From Dysidea avara (taxonomy: Eukaryota > Porifera > Demospongiae > Dictyoceratida > Dysideidae), in contig NC_089275.1 of the NCBI RefSeq assembly GCF_963678975.1, forward strand, positions 20,604,467-20,668,466: a stretch of 64,000 bases of DNA, given 5' to 3'. Of this stretch, positions 35,020 through 48,400 are shown in pieces. Made by a program: the position numbers and the translations under genes. The notes under the pieces are model-generated. The model made no database searches and was not told where the DNA came from. It saw nothing but the letters and a program-made list of their open reading frames with translations. The stretch's first letter is position 1, and the number at the start of each line of letters is the position of its first letter.

Positions 35020-35660
35020 TGACTGCTTTATTAGAGTATCTCAATCTCGCTGCAGAGCTATATACATATATGCAATAGATTAAAGGAGTGTGGTTCAGTG
35101 TCATCTTTTTTTGCTTGCAACTAAGTCATTAAGGCTGGTGGTCACTCAACTCTAATCAGGGCACGGTGGCATGTTCAGATTGTTTAAAGGTGTGGTCCTA
35201 TGCAATTGCTATATAAGCACAGCTACAAATATGTATCTACTCCCTCTTAAGTGCTTCAAATAGTTTTGCAGCATCTAACCACCCCTTCCTTTGGTGCCAA
35301 CCCTTCCTATTTGGATGAATTAGATAATAAATAAATAAACTATGTCCTCTAAAAGTGTCAATATGGAAAATTAATGCCTCAGTATGGCTTCCTTGCATGA
35401 AGAAAAAGACGACCATGTAATTGAAGATAAAAGGAACGGTGAAACACAGAAGGTTGACAGTCGTCAGAATCAGAAAAGGCACAGGCCACCTGTGAGTTTG
35501 TTATTGTGGCATGAAAGATGGGGGCCGTGCACTACTTTGTTTGATGACTGTGGTCAGATAGGCAGGCTGGCAGGCATGGGCGTTCAAAGGCGCTGCTTGG
35601 AGTTTAATTCGCATATTGCTAGGCAATATCATGGGAACACGGTTTGCACATGGCATTGAT
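35020..35660. repeat. Dispersed repeat shared with 27.9-28.4 kb
   Basis: Begins with a reverse module (35020-35037) and TATCTCRATCTCGCT, and later has TTGAAGAYAAAAGGAAYGGYRAAACACAGAAGG and GTGAGTTTGTTRTTGTGGC, all paralleled at 27917-28300. The 91-codon frame here is probably incidental to the repeat. Confidence 0.5.
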
Positions 35661-36141
35661 TCCCAACCAGTTCAAAGATACGATACGCTTTGACTCATTA
35701 TATCGAGCAACACGTAACATTTTATTGTGGGATTCAGTAATAGTTTGAGCGTAGTCATAAAAGTATGACGAGTTGATTGTTAACAAAGTATGTATTATCT
35801 ATGTACTGTATGATAAATGATCACTAAATAATTGTTTGGCAATGTGTGAAAGCGTATTTCTACGCATCATGTGAGTAGACCACAAAACAATTAAGATTGC
35901 TATATTGAAAACAGGTTAGTAACTTATACCATGGGCATGAGTATACATCCTTGATGGATCAGGCATTTTAGACTCTATAGCGGTGCTACACCCATCTACG
36001 TGCAATTATTGAAGTTAGTGCTTGTGATACAATGGCAAGTGGGTTAATCACCTACACACATCACTTAATTTCTATGTACCTCATATATCTACTCAATACA
36101 TACACTGTAGTAACAGTTTATAATTTCATAGATTGACATAT

Positions 36142-36353
36142 GGTACCGCTCAAACGTAACGTCGCACTCACTTGCGCGCTTGATTGCAAGTGATTAAAAA
36201 ACTCGCTAATTAAAGGATGTGGCACCTGTTTCCTTCACGAGTTTACAAAACAGGATGAATACTTGTGAAGGAAACAGGTGCCATGCCCTTTAACTAGTGA
36301 GTTTTTAAATCACACACAATCGAGCGAGTGTGATGTTACGTTTGAGCAGTATC
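36142..36353. mobile_element. Foldback MITE with GRTACYGCTCAAACG termini
   Basis: The two halves (about 36142-36240 and 36255-36353) are imperfect reverse complements, including CACCTGTTTCCTTCAC near the centre. Total 212 bp. It lies 50 bp beyond the stop codon of the clan CD peptidase-like gene and could sit in its 3' UTR. Confidence 0.75.
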
Positions 36354-36402
36354 GTTAGTGTGTGTTTGTTTACAAAAAGTTATCACATTAGCATACAGTG
36401 TA

Positions 36403-39400
36403 CTAAGTCCCAAAGGCAGTCTGCATTAGTTCGTGACTCACAGTTTGATCAATGTTCTCCTTAAACATCCTTTTGTAGTAGGGAAAATCATAATACTTAT
36501 CCTGTTAACAATGAAACATGCACAATGTAATGAGATAGTTGCTCAAGTTCTAGGTATTGATCAATGTAATATTTAGTTATGTGTGGAGATGTAGTTATAG
36601 AACTCATCAATACTGTAGACTAATTTATTTATTTATTTATTTATTATTGCTTTACAAACACCAGATGCAACATTACAATAGCTACGTATGTACAAAAATA
36701 GTGTGGTGTAATACATCATTTGGCTTTATATAGTCAATGGAGAATACCCATGTTCATTAATGTTCATACACAACTGTTTACAGATATATTACTCCTGATA
36801 ATTCAGCCTAAAGCCCTAAATTATTTATTTATTTATTATTATTAATGGTTCTGAAAAATACCAAAGTCTTATATAACCATACAAATTAAATTACATAATT
36901 ATAAAGCTACTGTCTCTCCAATAAATGTCTAGTAATGTCTAGTATTATGCTGGTCCCATATACAGCTAGCATAAATACCAAACTAAAAATATGTATAATA
37001 TAATATGTATCCTAAAGAAAACACCAAGGAGGGTTCAACACAGAGAAATGAAATTGTGTTAGTAATATGCAGCTGTCCTATAGTGAAAAAGTTGCATGTT
37101 AGAAATAAGTGCCTGGATCACAATTCAAGGCAATACATGTTTAATACATATACGTAAATTTGGTCAAACCTCTATTGTACCTGTATGTATTGGTGAAAAT
37201 CAAGAAAAGACTTTTCTTTCCAGTCCATTTTAGAGAAGAAATCAGTTATGACATCAGCTAGTATTCCATCATAGCTGGCAGGATGATCAGGACCAGTGGA
37301 TATTGCTAGCATGTGCTTATCCTGTGCTGGATTTGATATCCCTAAATAATTTAGATATTAATCAGATAAATTTATTATCATTAAGTATGGTAGTAGTTAA
37401 TAAGTAGGGATCGGTAAGAAATCATAGGGCTTCGCAATTTTTGCACTTAAAAACAGCTTTGCAATACATTTTCCGGAAAAAACCACCTGGAATGCATTAG
37501 TACAGCTGTAATGATGCTGTACCTTAGTTAAATGAAGTGAAAAGTCAACTCTGACTTTCAATGCACAATGAATTTTAAAATTTTCAAAATTCAGCTGCAT
37601 TTCATCCGTAAGACCAAGTTGCGCTAGCTGTATGGCTCCAGAAATTTCAGACAGCCAAGGTAATGATGTCAGATTCACAAATCTGTTGTTGTGATTACAT
37701 TTTGTCCACTGCACCATGCTGTTTGCGTTCTTTATCCCCGAATGGTAATTGTAGTTGCGGTGCACGTTACTGCCTCACCACGTGATTATTGCACGTGATT
37801 TTAATAAAGTTCCCTTGTTTAGGATGATTATGAACTGGCGTAGTAGTCAAGGAGTCACTATCTCTTGTTGCTTTATGGTTTCCAGTTTAGCAGTAATCAT
37901 GCCTTTGAATGGAATGAAGGAAAAAGCTACAACCAAAAGCACTACGTGGAAAACAGAGCAGATAGCTGAGAAAAAGAAGGAAAATCAAGCACTATACAAC
38001 CACTACGGCAGTGGCCATAGCAGGTTTTGCTGATTAAAAAGTATAGATCAATATACTCTAATAGAACAGTCATCAAACAAGATACCGCACTTGAAACACT
38101 CTCAGATGCAATCTCAGAGTCACTACAATTTGAATTTTGATCCAGATGGGGGAAATCCAGACCCCAAAAAAGCATGCATACTTAGTTTGGCATACAGCTT
38201 TAGTAGTAACTCTATTTAGTGGTAACTTGACTCTAGCCATTACTTTGCCTGACCAGCCCTACAAAATATCAAGAAGAGTTAGGAGGCCATGAATTCTATT
38301 CTAGTGTTAAAATTCAGTGAAAGGATGTGATTGTGTACAATATAGCTAGCTAGCTAGCTAGACATAAAAAGTTAACAAACTAGCTATTAAAAAATTCTAA
38401 ATTCTAAAAGAAAGTAGGGATCAATACAATGCACATGCAATAAAAAGTAAGGAAACAAGCTTACAATTGAAATAAGAATGATCCATGCAACAAAAAGTAT
38501 TACTAAGGAAACAAATCAGATAAGATTAGATGACTACTTGCTAAAATGAGACGCATTTTAATCCCTTCTTTTGGCTAATTTGATATAGCTAGTCTCACTT
38601 CAAGATGTTAGCCCAAAGTAGGCATTAAAATGCATCTTATTTTAGCAAGTAGTCATCTAATCTTGTTTGACTTGTTTCCTTACTTTTTGTTGCATGGATC
38701 ATTCTCAGTTCAGATGTAAGCTTGTTTCCTTACTGTTTATAGCATGTGTATTGTATTGATCTCTACTTCCTTTTAAATTTTTTAATAACTAGTTTAATAT
38801 GTACGTAGGTACCTGTACTTGTGAAAGGGCTGACAATGACAATTAGACATGTGTAAGGAAAATTAGAATACAGTACAATAGTACTGTATGTATATATTAG
38901 GGATCATGGTTTGGACTTTCTTTTCCAACAATATCACCCAATAATCAATCTTTATAATAGCTTGGTGGTATTTTGATCTCTAATCCAACTTAAAATTTCT
39001 GTTTAATAATTAAGTAGGGATCATAGTCAAATCTCCACTAGTATAGCAGCAGGTGTGGAAGCTCCCTACTCAACATTTAAAATTTTTTTTTTTTACATTT
39101 GTTTGTTGGTAACATACTCTATGACCAACGAACCAACACATACCACATCAGAGGAAAGAATAGTGTTGACCAGAGACATCTATATATATAAAGCTGAAAA
39201 GCTGTCTGTCTGTCTGTCTGACGGTCACGCTGCTTACTCACCAGACTTGGCGCGAATCGACATAGTCTGTACTGATAATGAAGCGCTCATCATCCGCCTA
39301 CTCTAAGATTGTTATCACGAGTTCACGCGTGCTTCCGTTCGGTCTCTACAGCACGTAGAAGGCCAAGGTGTAGAGAAAACTTGAGTAACATTCCTTTGAA

Positions 39401-42400
39401 AACCACAGCACATACTGTTCAAGTGGTAGAACGCCTGACTAGCGTGTAAGAGGTCGTGGGTTCAAATCCACGTGTTGACAGATTTTTCTTTCTACTCAGT
39501 ACCTTTTTGTGAACACCTTTTTAAAACACGACTTTTAGCTCATCATATCTTGGCATGCAAAGCACGTATCGAGGCGGGACTTTAGCGAAATTAAACGCCC
39601 ATCATCTGGTAGTCTCGCGGCGCCCGACCCTAAAAAGAGGGTCTGGTGAAACTGTGTACAAAAAGTTTGAGCTCTGGAATGTTTATTGGATGACGTTTTA
39701 CCTGTTATGTAAGTGCACTGTTTACGTCACAACATCCATTCAACCAGATCCGCTTACAGCATCACCAAACTAATAGCGCTACTTTATTTATTCAACATTA
39801 AAACAAACCCAACAGAATTGTATGGCTGTTTTCTCAATGAGTTTAAGCGGCAGAGTCACCGGATGTAATTAACCGTAAGCCGCGAATCTTTTGAAATGTA
39901 CGCATTACATAATTAATTTGAAATAGAGCGATCTGATTGGAGCTTCCAACATTCCGGCAGCGCCAAACTTTTTGTACACAGTTTCACCAGACCCTCTTTT
40001 TAGGGTCGGGCGCCGCGAGACTAATCATCTGGCAACTCGAGTGTTGTTGTAGCAAATCAATACGTGCTTTTGTTCGCTCTTTATAGGGCGATGAAGGCAC
40101 TGGTGTAGGGAAGGATCACTGAAAAGTTGAGCTACATTCCTGTCAAAACCACTGATAAACAACTGTGGCGATTTGTGCACCTCCCTTAACCCCAAGTTAT
40201 TATAACCAGCCAGGGTTCAATCCCCGCCTAGGTCATAACTTTTTTTCACTTTTGGGACCTTTTTGATGCACCTTTTTGCTCTATCTGTTCCATGCAAGTC
40301 TTCATCTACAAACTCTTATGCTCAGTTTTTCAGCACTGGCACTGAATTACCTCACATAATAGGGACTCTTATAGCACTTTTGGGACAGGGCAGACAAATT
40401 GCCAACATATTTGTCCATCTGTGTGTTGGTCCAGTGTGTTGTATTAGAGTAGGTAAAAGCTTCTTTCACCAGTATCCAGAATATCTACATCTTTGCTTTA
40501 AGCACATAGGTGTGCACTGACATGAAAAACTGTTTGTTCAGACTTACCTCAATACTGCTGTAGTAATAGGCAGCTTGCATGATTGAACAAATACTACTGT
40601 GCATCTGAAAAATGATAATACTGGAACCATGCAGATCCATAGTTTACACCGAGGAACTGCATCTGACCTGGCACAACTGTTTCACTATCCTGCTTACATG
40701 CTTTCACTCTAAAGATTCATACATTACCTTATTGGTCAATTACACTGCAGGTGTTTCAAAACTGGGTTTTTGTATGGCAAGAGGTATATGTGTCACTGCA
40801 ACATCAGAACTGAAAGTGCATAGGACAAGTTCTGAACTTTTGCTTGCCATCCAGTAACTATAACTGCAAATTGTGTTGACTTTAAATTATGCTCAAGTTC
40901 ATTTCTCTTTGTGACAGTCGGTAAGGTAAACATCAAAATGTAGAAACTGAAACTGAAACTGTACCGTGTGTACAGAACCTGTATGTAATGTAGGGTATAC
41001 TGTATACAATTGCCTTAGCTCGCATGCAGTTTAACTAATTAGCTAGCCTTGCATGCATGCTTCACTATAAATTATTATGTACTGCATAAGGATCATGTAC
41101 TTTAAAGCACTACCGATATACATGCTACACAGCAAATATAGAACACTAATATTTATGCTTGGTTCCCAATATATTAATTATTGTTGCATTAGTTCTCATG
41201 TAAAGCAGCAAAGGTTTCGTTTGTTCTATACAGCACGTTGAAGTCACTGGTAGGGAAGATGCACTGAATAATTAAACTACATTCCTGTCAAAACCACAAA
41301 CAATAAACTTTAGTGTTTCACATCATTAATGACATAAAAAACCTCATGCTCTTTAAAAAATGTGACATCACCATGTACCCTACATAGCTACATTAGCAGT
41401 GCTGGTGTTTAATGCTTAGTCCCTCTTCGTGGCATTAAAATGTTTAATGTGGAGATGGTCCTGCACATAGGGCAGGTACCAATGCTAGTATATTATAAAA
41501 TTCAATTGAGCGACTTAGTGTGCACCTAGTAGATCAATTATTAAGCAACGTGCAGGCCATTCCAGTATGATAGTACTGTATTAGGGATCATGAAGATTTG
41601 GGCTAGTTTTCTGGCCAAAAATATCACTCTAAAACCAGCCTCACAATACCTCCATGGCATCTTGGCAGTACAACTTTGGTAGAACGGGCCGAAGATAACC
41701 GAAAACAAAGCGTAATAGCCACTTTACTATTGATATCTGGGGCACGAGAGTTCAGCTGAAAACAAAAAAGCCTGGTGCTAATTTGTTTTCATTCTAATGC
41801 GGTATGTGCTGGTGGGTTCACCAGTCACAATAATATTTTTAAAAAGTAAACAAATGAATTTTAAATTTGATTAGAAATAAAAAGTAGGAGGTTGCCTATA
41901 CGTGAAGATACACTAGTGGACATTAAATCTCTATATCAGTCGTGGGTAACTAGACTGAATTAGAGATTTACTGTTCACTAGTATATCTGCAGGTCTAAGC
42001 AACTTCCCTTGTTTCACTACTTTTTATTTCTATGATCCCTAATCAAACTTAAAATTCCTAATTTTTCTTATACACAGTATTATAAAACAGTACTAAAAGT
42101 TCCTCTGCAATCAATCCAGCCATTACAGAAATTGTGATTAAATGCACACCTGACTATCTTTTCTGGCCAAAACTATTACCCCAAAACCAGCCTCACACCA
42201 CCTTCGTGGCACCTTGGCAGTAAAACCCAAAAGTGTCTACAGAGTGGCCAAAAATGCTTCCAATAAATTGCTACAAATTTTTCTATTTTTTTTTATGTAG
42301 CAGAATTTTCTACTGACTGACGAACTGTCTGCCTGATGCCTGATGCCTTCAGACAAGAATAACTCGACAACTGTTATGGCTGAAAGCCTGATTTTTCACT

Positions 42401-45400
42401 ATTAGGCAGTGTGTCGCTTCAACACAAAAGGTACCTTATGGCATTCTGCAGTATGTACAATGCATGCTTCATGGACTTACCAGTGTCCTCCCTGTGTCTC
42501 ATTTGTCTTTGCTGACAGTGCAAGGTTTTGATTTGTGGTAGGGAAAGAGTAAAGAAGTCCTTCTCCTAATGTTCTTCATTTGTAATGCTGTGTAACGGGA
42601 TGACCTTAGCTGAAAACGAAGTGTAATGGCCACTTCGTTATTTCATTAATTGATAGTGGGGGCAAGCCTGGCGACATTCTTTCTTCTAATGTGGTATGAG
42701 CTGGTTCACCAGTCATAACAATGTTACAAAAAGTAAACAACAAAAAATTAGGAATTTTAAGTTCGATTAGGGATCAAAGTAATAAGAAGTAGTGGAGGCC
42801 GACTATAGAGTAACTGATCATTCTACGGACACTATCACATGGACATTGTTAGGCCACTCCAAATGTAACTGTATTTTCCTGTCCTGATAGTTTCAATATT
42901 GGTGAGGGTGGGAGGTTATTAATCATTATTCACTAGTCGTACCCACGCAAAATGCACTCAATACTAAGAGCACTGTTATGTACTTTTGTGTGAATACATT
43001 TAATACATTTGAACATTACAGTTGATAGAGGAGTAAATAATCACATCATTACATACCAACAAAGACATTATATTGGCATAGCTATTGATGTGCACGCATA
43101 ATTTCAGCAAGTGTCACTTATCATTTATATTGTCATATATTGGTGAACTGGCGCACCAACAAGGAGTGACTTATGTCACAGTTTTCATAATGTAATTGGT
43201 TGGCCTTGTGCACTGGACTTTATGCTCTAGCTGAGCATTTGTGCATGCAGTACTCATAAAGATGGTGTCACAATATGTCCCATTATAAAGTTACAGGCTG
43301 TTAAAATGCCACATACACTAAACAGATTATTAGTTTTGAGCGGCAGACAAATGTCACAATTGGGATGTACTCTACTTCATTTGGATGATGATGTTGCATG
43401 AAATGACAATATAATATAAAGTGTCTGAGTATGATATGAGGCTTGCCTGGACAAGCTGATTTGTGCATTACTCAGAGGCATGATCAATTTCTATCACCAA
43501 TGGTTGGTGCATCACCACAATGAGCTATATTCTAATTCAACTTGTGTTTGTCACATATAGTGGTTTATATTGACCATTTAATTAGATTGTGTTGTCATTG
43601 TGTGTTCTATTAGAACTGAATTGGAGTTCCATTTCTTCATCCTAGTCATGGTACCATGATTGAGTTGTTTACTTTATTGCATAACAAAATGTGTACAAAA
43701 TTATTTAACGTCTTGTATAGTACAAATTAATCGGCTGTAGCAAGAAGGTAAACATCAGGATGTGTATTTGCTTTATTAATAATATGGAAAGAGTTTTTTG
43801 TTAGTTGCTTCAGCATAGACAAATCCTTCATACGAAGAATGGTACTTAAGTTACTCAAATAGAGGTCGCATGCATAGGGATTATAGCTATTAGGGTAGAT
43901 GTACATTCTATTAGGGTAGTTCAACAGAGTTAAAGTGATAGAGCTTCTAATCAGAGCTTCAGCTGTCCCTGTAGAGTTAACCGTGTATCTCCCGACATTG
44001 ACTGTATAATGGCAACTCCATGATCTTGTCCATGATTCATCATCTGGTAAGGTAGACATGTGTTCTATTAGAGTAATTGAACATAATCTTCTGTTCTTCA
44101 TCGCACACAACAGTGTCAGGCAGAGAGTGTATTGCAGAAATCTTGTCCTTTTCTTTGAAGCTTTCCTTGCTGGTATTACTTTGTTTTACGGTGAATAGCG
44201 GCAGAGTAGATTATAACGGTTGGCCATCGGACATTTACCGACCAACTGGCTCGAAGACCGCCCAATTACGTACTGAACCGGTCAAGGATGGCTGACCGAT
44301 TTCCACTAGAAAGATTGATATACTCTAATAGAACAGTCAGTGACTCTAATAGAGCAGTCGAACAGCTTTTAAAAAGGTGTACCTAAAAAGTTTAAAAAGC
44401 GAAAAAAAATTGTCTGACTTAGGGAATCAAACCTGCACCTTTCAATGAAGTACAATCTGCACCATTCTGCCACATGTCCACAGACGATTTTAGTGGCTTC
44501 TAAAGGGGTTTTAAATGTCCTGCAGTTAAAACATCACATTGGATAATTATCATCGTAATGTTGTTATTACAGATTTATTGTGTATGTGGTTTAACAATGT
44601 AACAGTGCATAGCTGCTGAAGGAGTTTTGGGTGTCAAAATACTCATATCCGAGCTTTGAAAATCCAAAATTTATTTCAGGGGTATGTCCCAACTTGGCAT
44701 GCTTACGCATACTGCTAAGCATTGCCATACAATGTCAGATACAATGTCAGATCATGTCAGATCAACTTTGACTTTGATCTGACATAATGTCAGATCAACT
44801 TTGACTTTGATCTGACATAAAGTCAGATCAACGAAGACTAGTTATAATCCTCTCTGAAGGGCGGAAGGTAAAAATTTGACACACCTACTCAAGGACTCTC
44901 CCTTTTATACTGGTTGGTGTGACTGCTGGATGATACCATATACACCAGATCACATGATCAAATTCGCCGATGTGATTGGCTAAATAGTGAAAAAGCTATT
45001 TAATTGTAAGCTTTTAGATAAGGATGTCATATGTCTTCCATTAGCAAGCGTGTGTATTGGAATACCGTGAACCTATTCCGCAAGCTAAAAAATTTAGTGG
45101 AGATTTGTAAGAGAATTTTACCCACACTCAAGGTTATACAGTACGGATAGGCATGAAAACCACCTTATGGCACACTGATTTGGATGGGAGGAATGTCTAG
45201 CAAGTTTGAAATGATTAGGGGGGAAAACCCTAGGAGGAGTTGTGTTTGAAAATTTTATGGCCTCAATTTTAACTTTTCCTCAGTCTGGCAACTACAGTGG
45301 CAGGGTGTGATCTAACAATGGCACACTTGGATGGCTGTTAAGGTCCAGTGAGTTTCAGAGATATTCGTGGCTTCTTCTGTTAGCAATGGCAGTTTAAAGG

Positions 45401-48400
45401 GAGAATTTCCTTAGTTTAGCAAATCACCACCAAACCCAGATAGACAGATTCACCTTCAATCGTAGATTACAATGGTACCAATGCAATCGGAATCTGACCA
45501 AGAATGACAGAACAGTGCTCGAAAAACATGTGCTTGGGCGTTCGAGAATTAATATTAAAAGATGTGATTGCTCTATTAGTACAATATCTCAATTTCTAAG
45601 GTCATGAACTGGCTTCTTCATAAGCTAACCCTAGCTAGCAACCACCAGAACCATTTTTTTGGTTTTCATCATGCTTCATTAGCGATGTAAAATGGAAGGC
45701 ATCATGGGTAGTTTCTATATAGTAGCACAGAAAGTGGTTTTCGTGTGACAAGCAGGTGCCTAGGCAGAGGACGGGGAAACTACAGTCTCATTTGGAGTGG
45801 CCTTAGGACCCAGCTACTAGCTGAAAATAACACCGCACTACTTTGTATAGGCTTAAGCCAATTATGCTTTGAAAATAGCCTACTATGCTTTTGGGAATGC
45901 AGTGCTCAAAAATTCTGCCTATTATGCACAAGATTATGCTTTCAAAACCAAGATTATGCTCTAGAGTTGACTATTTTATTAGAGTATATCAGTCTTTCCT
46001 GACTGTTGTATTAGAATAAGTGACTGCTCTATTAGAGTATCTCGATTTTTTCTTGAAGTGTAAACAATCAGCTAAGAAACAAATAACATTACACATTTTC
46101 GTGGTATGAAATGCAGTATTAAGACATAATGTGTTAATGTTTTGCAGTGTGTTTGGTGCACGCATTGCAAATTTAATTTTAAAGCTTGATGCTTTTGCTA
46201 GCCTATTATGCTTGAAATTATGCCGGCATAATTGGCGCAAGCCTAACTTTGTAGTACTTACAATACTTCTTCTTGTATTAGAATTGTAGGAGCATAGCAC
46301 AGCCATTGTGGATTTGAGAGCCAAACTTTTCAAGGTCTTCTAGACCATCAATCAATGGAGCAGTGACGCATATACTGGACAAGAAAGAAATAACTTTAAA
46401 AAAATATTTATTTTCCCTATAGTTAGTCAATCCATGCGGATCGTGCTACATAGTCAACCCATGTGGATGGCAAGCAGTACTCAACCTTTCCTTCCCCCTT
46501 TTCACAATCACCAAGGTGCTGATTAGCTAACTCTCAATGTACAGACTATACCAAGGCCACCTATGTACAAATTCCAGCGCTTTACTTTAGTAAACAGTCC
46601 ATTATGACATTTCAAATCAAGTTTAGCAATAATATATTTTATAAGAAGGATTTTACATAGCATACATAGCTTAACTGCTCCAAATAATCTTATTTCAGTA
46701 AAAATTCATGCTTTATAAAGTGGCCTTTGGGTCAGTGCTAGACTGATGTAGCTGGCTAAATCACTTACTTACATGGCACCAACTTTAGTAAAGCTGACTC
46801 TATAAAACATTGCTTTTACCATCAAAGTCATACTGCTGCAACACGCATGATTATTCAGCCAGACATTTGGGCATCACCTCCTGTGACCACACCACCCTCT
46901 CTGCAAATAAACACTAACACAGCTATGGTATCTGGATTTAGATGTAGTCTGTTTGTTATATGGTGTCCGGAATTTGAAATAATGTTCTACACCTTAAGAT
47001 ATACTACGTAGTTAGTGGACATTTAATCCCTATACCCATGACCAAATTAGGGATTAAATGTCCACTAGTACGTATATGTGCAGGTGTAGGTGTCTTCCCT
47101 TGTCTCCTACCTTTTATTTCCTTGATCCCTGATCGAACTTTAAATTGCTAAATTTAACTTGTACTTGTTGAAATTATGTCCTGTGGCTTTTGTTTGTACA
47201 ACATATCCAAATTAAATTACACATAGATATGACGAAATAATCATAACACTTACTTTTGGTTGCTTTTTCAATAACATTTCCTGAATAGCATGCCTGACAA
47301 ATGAACAATGTTTTCTTAGCTTTGAGCCAGAAATCTGACAAATCATCATATTTCTTAGTAACACCTGTTACTTCTTTTTGACCTAATCCACCGCTAACCA
47401 CTTGATTAAGGAACACCAACCTTCCTGCATTTTTATCATTAGATGGAGGCATCTGAGAAGCATCATCAGGATCTGATCCATGGCCAATAAATACCACAAC
47501 AACTACAAATTAAAGTGAACAGAGATTTTCAAATATGTACGAGTTACCTTCTTTTTAAGTTGGTTACAATGTATTAATTAAACATTTTCAAAATTTAATC
47601 TAGTATAGGCAAATTTTATTCTGACATTCTATTTAGAACTGATGAGCAAAGCTGAATCTTATTAACTATCTTACTAGGGACCTCCAAAGAAGACCACTGA
47701 AGGTTAATTGATAATTTGAAGACAATCCACACTTGTGCATATTATACATAACAATTTATTTATAGCCACATCAAACAATTATATGGCCATAGCATATTTT
47801 TCTATTTGTTAATATATGTGAATTACAGAATTTGTGAATTTGATCTGGGATGAGAAACTGATACTCACATTTAATCAACTGTCCTGAACTTGTACATAAC
47901 ATGCGTATAGCACAAAATACAGACAATCAGTATAATCTAACAACATAAATTCAACTATGCACGTAAAAAGGTACTATAAACACTCAAATGTTCCACATAT
48001 CATTGATTGTGTTGTACTTATATATTTTTATGCACACAATGCACATATGCCTGATAATAACCTCGATCATCTTCATTTGGACAAGGTCGCTTATTAAATT
48101 TTGCTCGCTGCTGTATCTGAAACACCTAGTGTATAAAACAGCAAGTCACATAGCATGTGTATAGCAAGTATTTCGAGCATGCATGCATACGTACATATAA
48201 AGTACTCTACTTATCCAGGACCTGAGCAACAATTTTTAAATGGTCAGGTTAACATATTTTTATACGGTGGGTGCAATGTAGGACAAGGTGTATAGAGCAC
48301 ACACAGCAGCATGTGTAGTAAGCCACACCTAAGCACACTCCTCTAGGACACAGCAAGTTTAAGAATGTATGTTTAACCAGGAGCAGTAGGAAAGAGGGTA

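Larger units (their letters stand above)
39179..41488 (+). mobile_element. Probable non-autonomous Helitron
   Basis: The left end is A|TCTATATATATAAAGC followed by a CTGT microsatellite. The right end is CTAG|T preceded by a small hairpin (CCTGC-ACATAGG-GCAGG, 41460-41476) about 9 bp upstream. A 5' TC, a 3' hairpin plus CTRR and an A/T insertion site without target duplication are Helitron traits. It contains tandemly related blocks (TACATTCCTGTCAAAACCAC and relatives at about 39390, 40135 and 41280), two tRNA-like patches and a nested MITE (39610-40023). No Rep/helicase coding was seen. Confidence 0.5.

Noticed and set aside
35384..35659. 91-codon protein
   Set aside because: The region is a dispersed repeat also found near 28.2 kb with the frame not preserved.
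37397..37765. Exon of the clan CD gene
   Set aside because: Both possible donors leave phase 0, while the next exon needs one leftover base; the direct 47254-to-37341 join fits.
39412..39481. Functional tRNA-Ala gene
   Set aside because: Acceptor and anticodon stems do not pair; only the D-arm and T-arm boxes are good.
46260..46375. Terminal exon of the peptidase-like gene just after the Cys exon (TAPLIDGLEDLEKFGS on the minus strand)
   Set aside because: It has a good acceptor, but its phase does not fit exon 47254-47502 without another unseen exon; it remains a possible alternative end.
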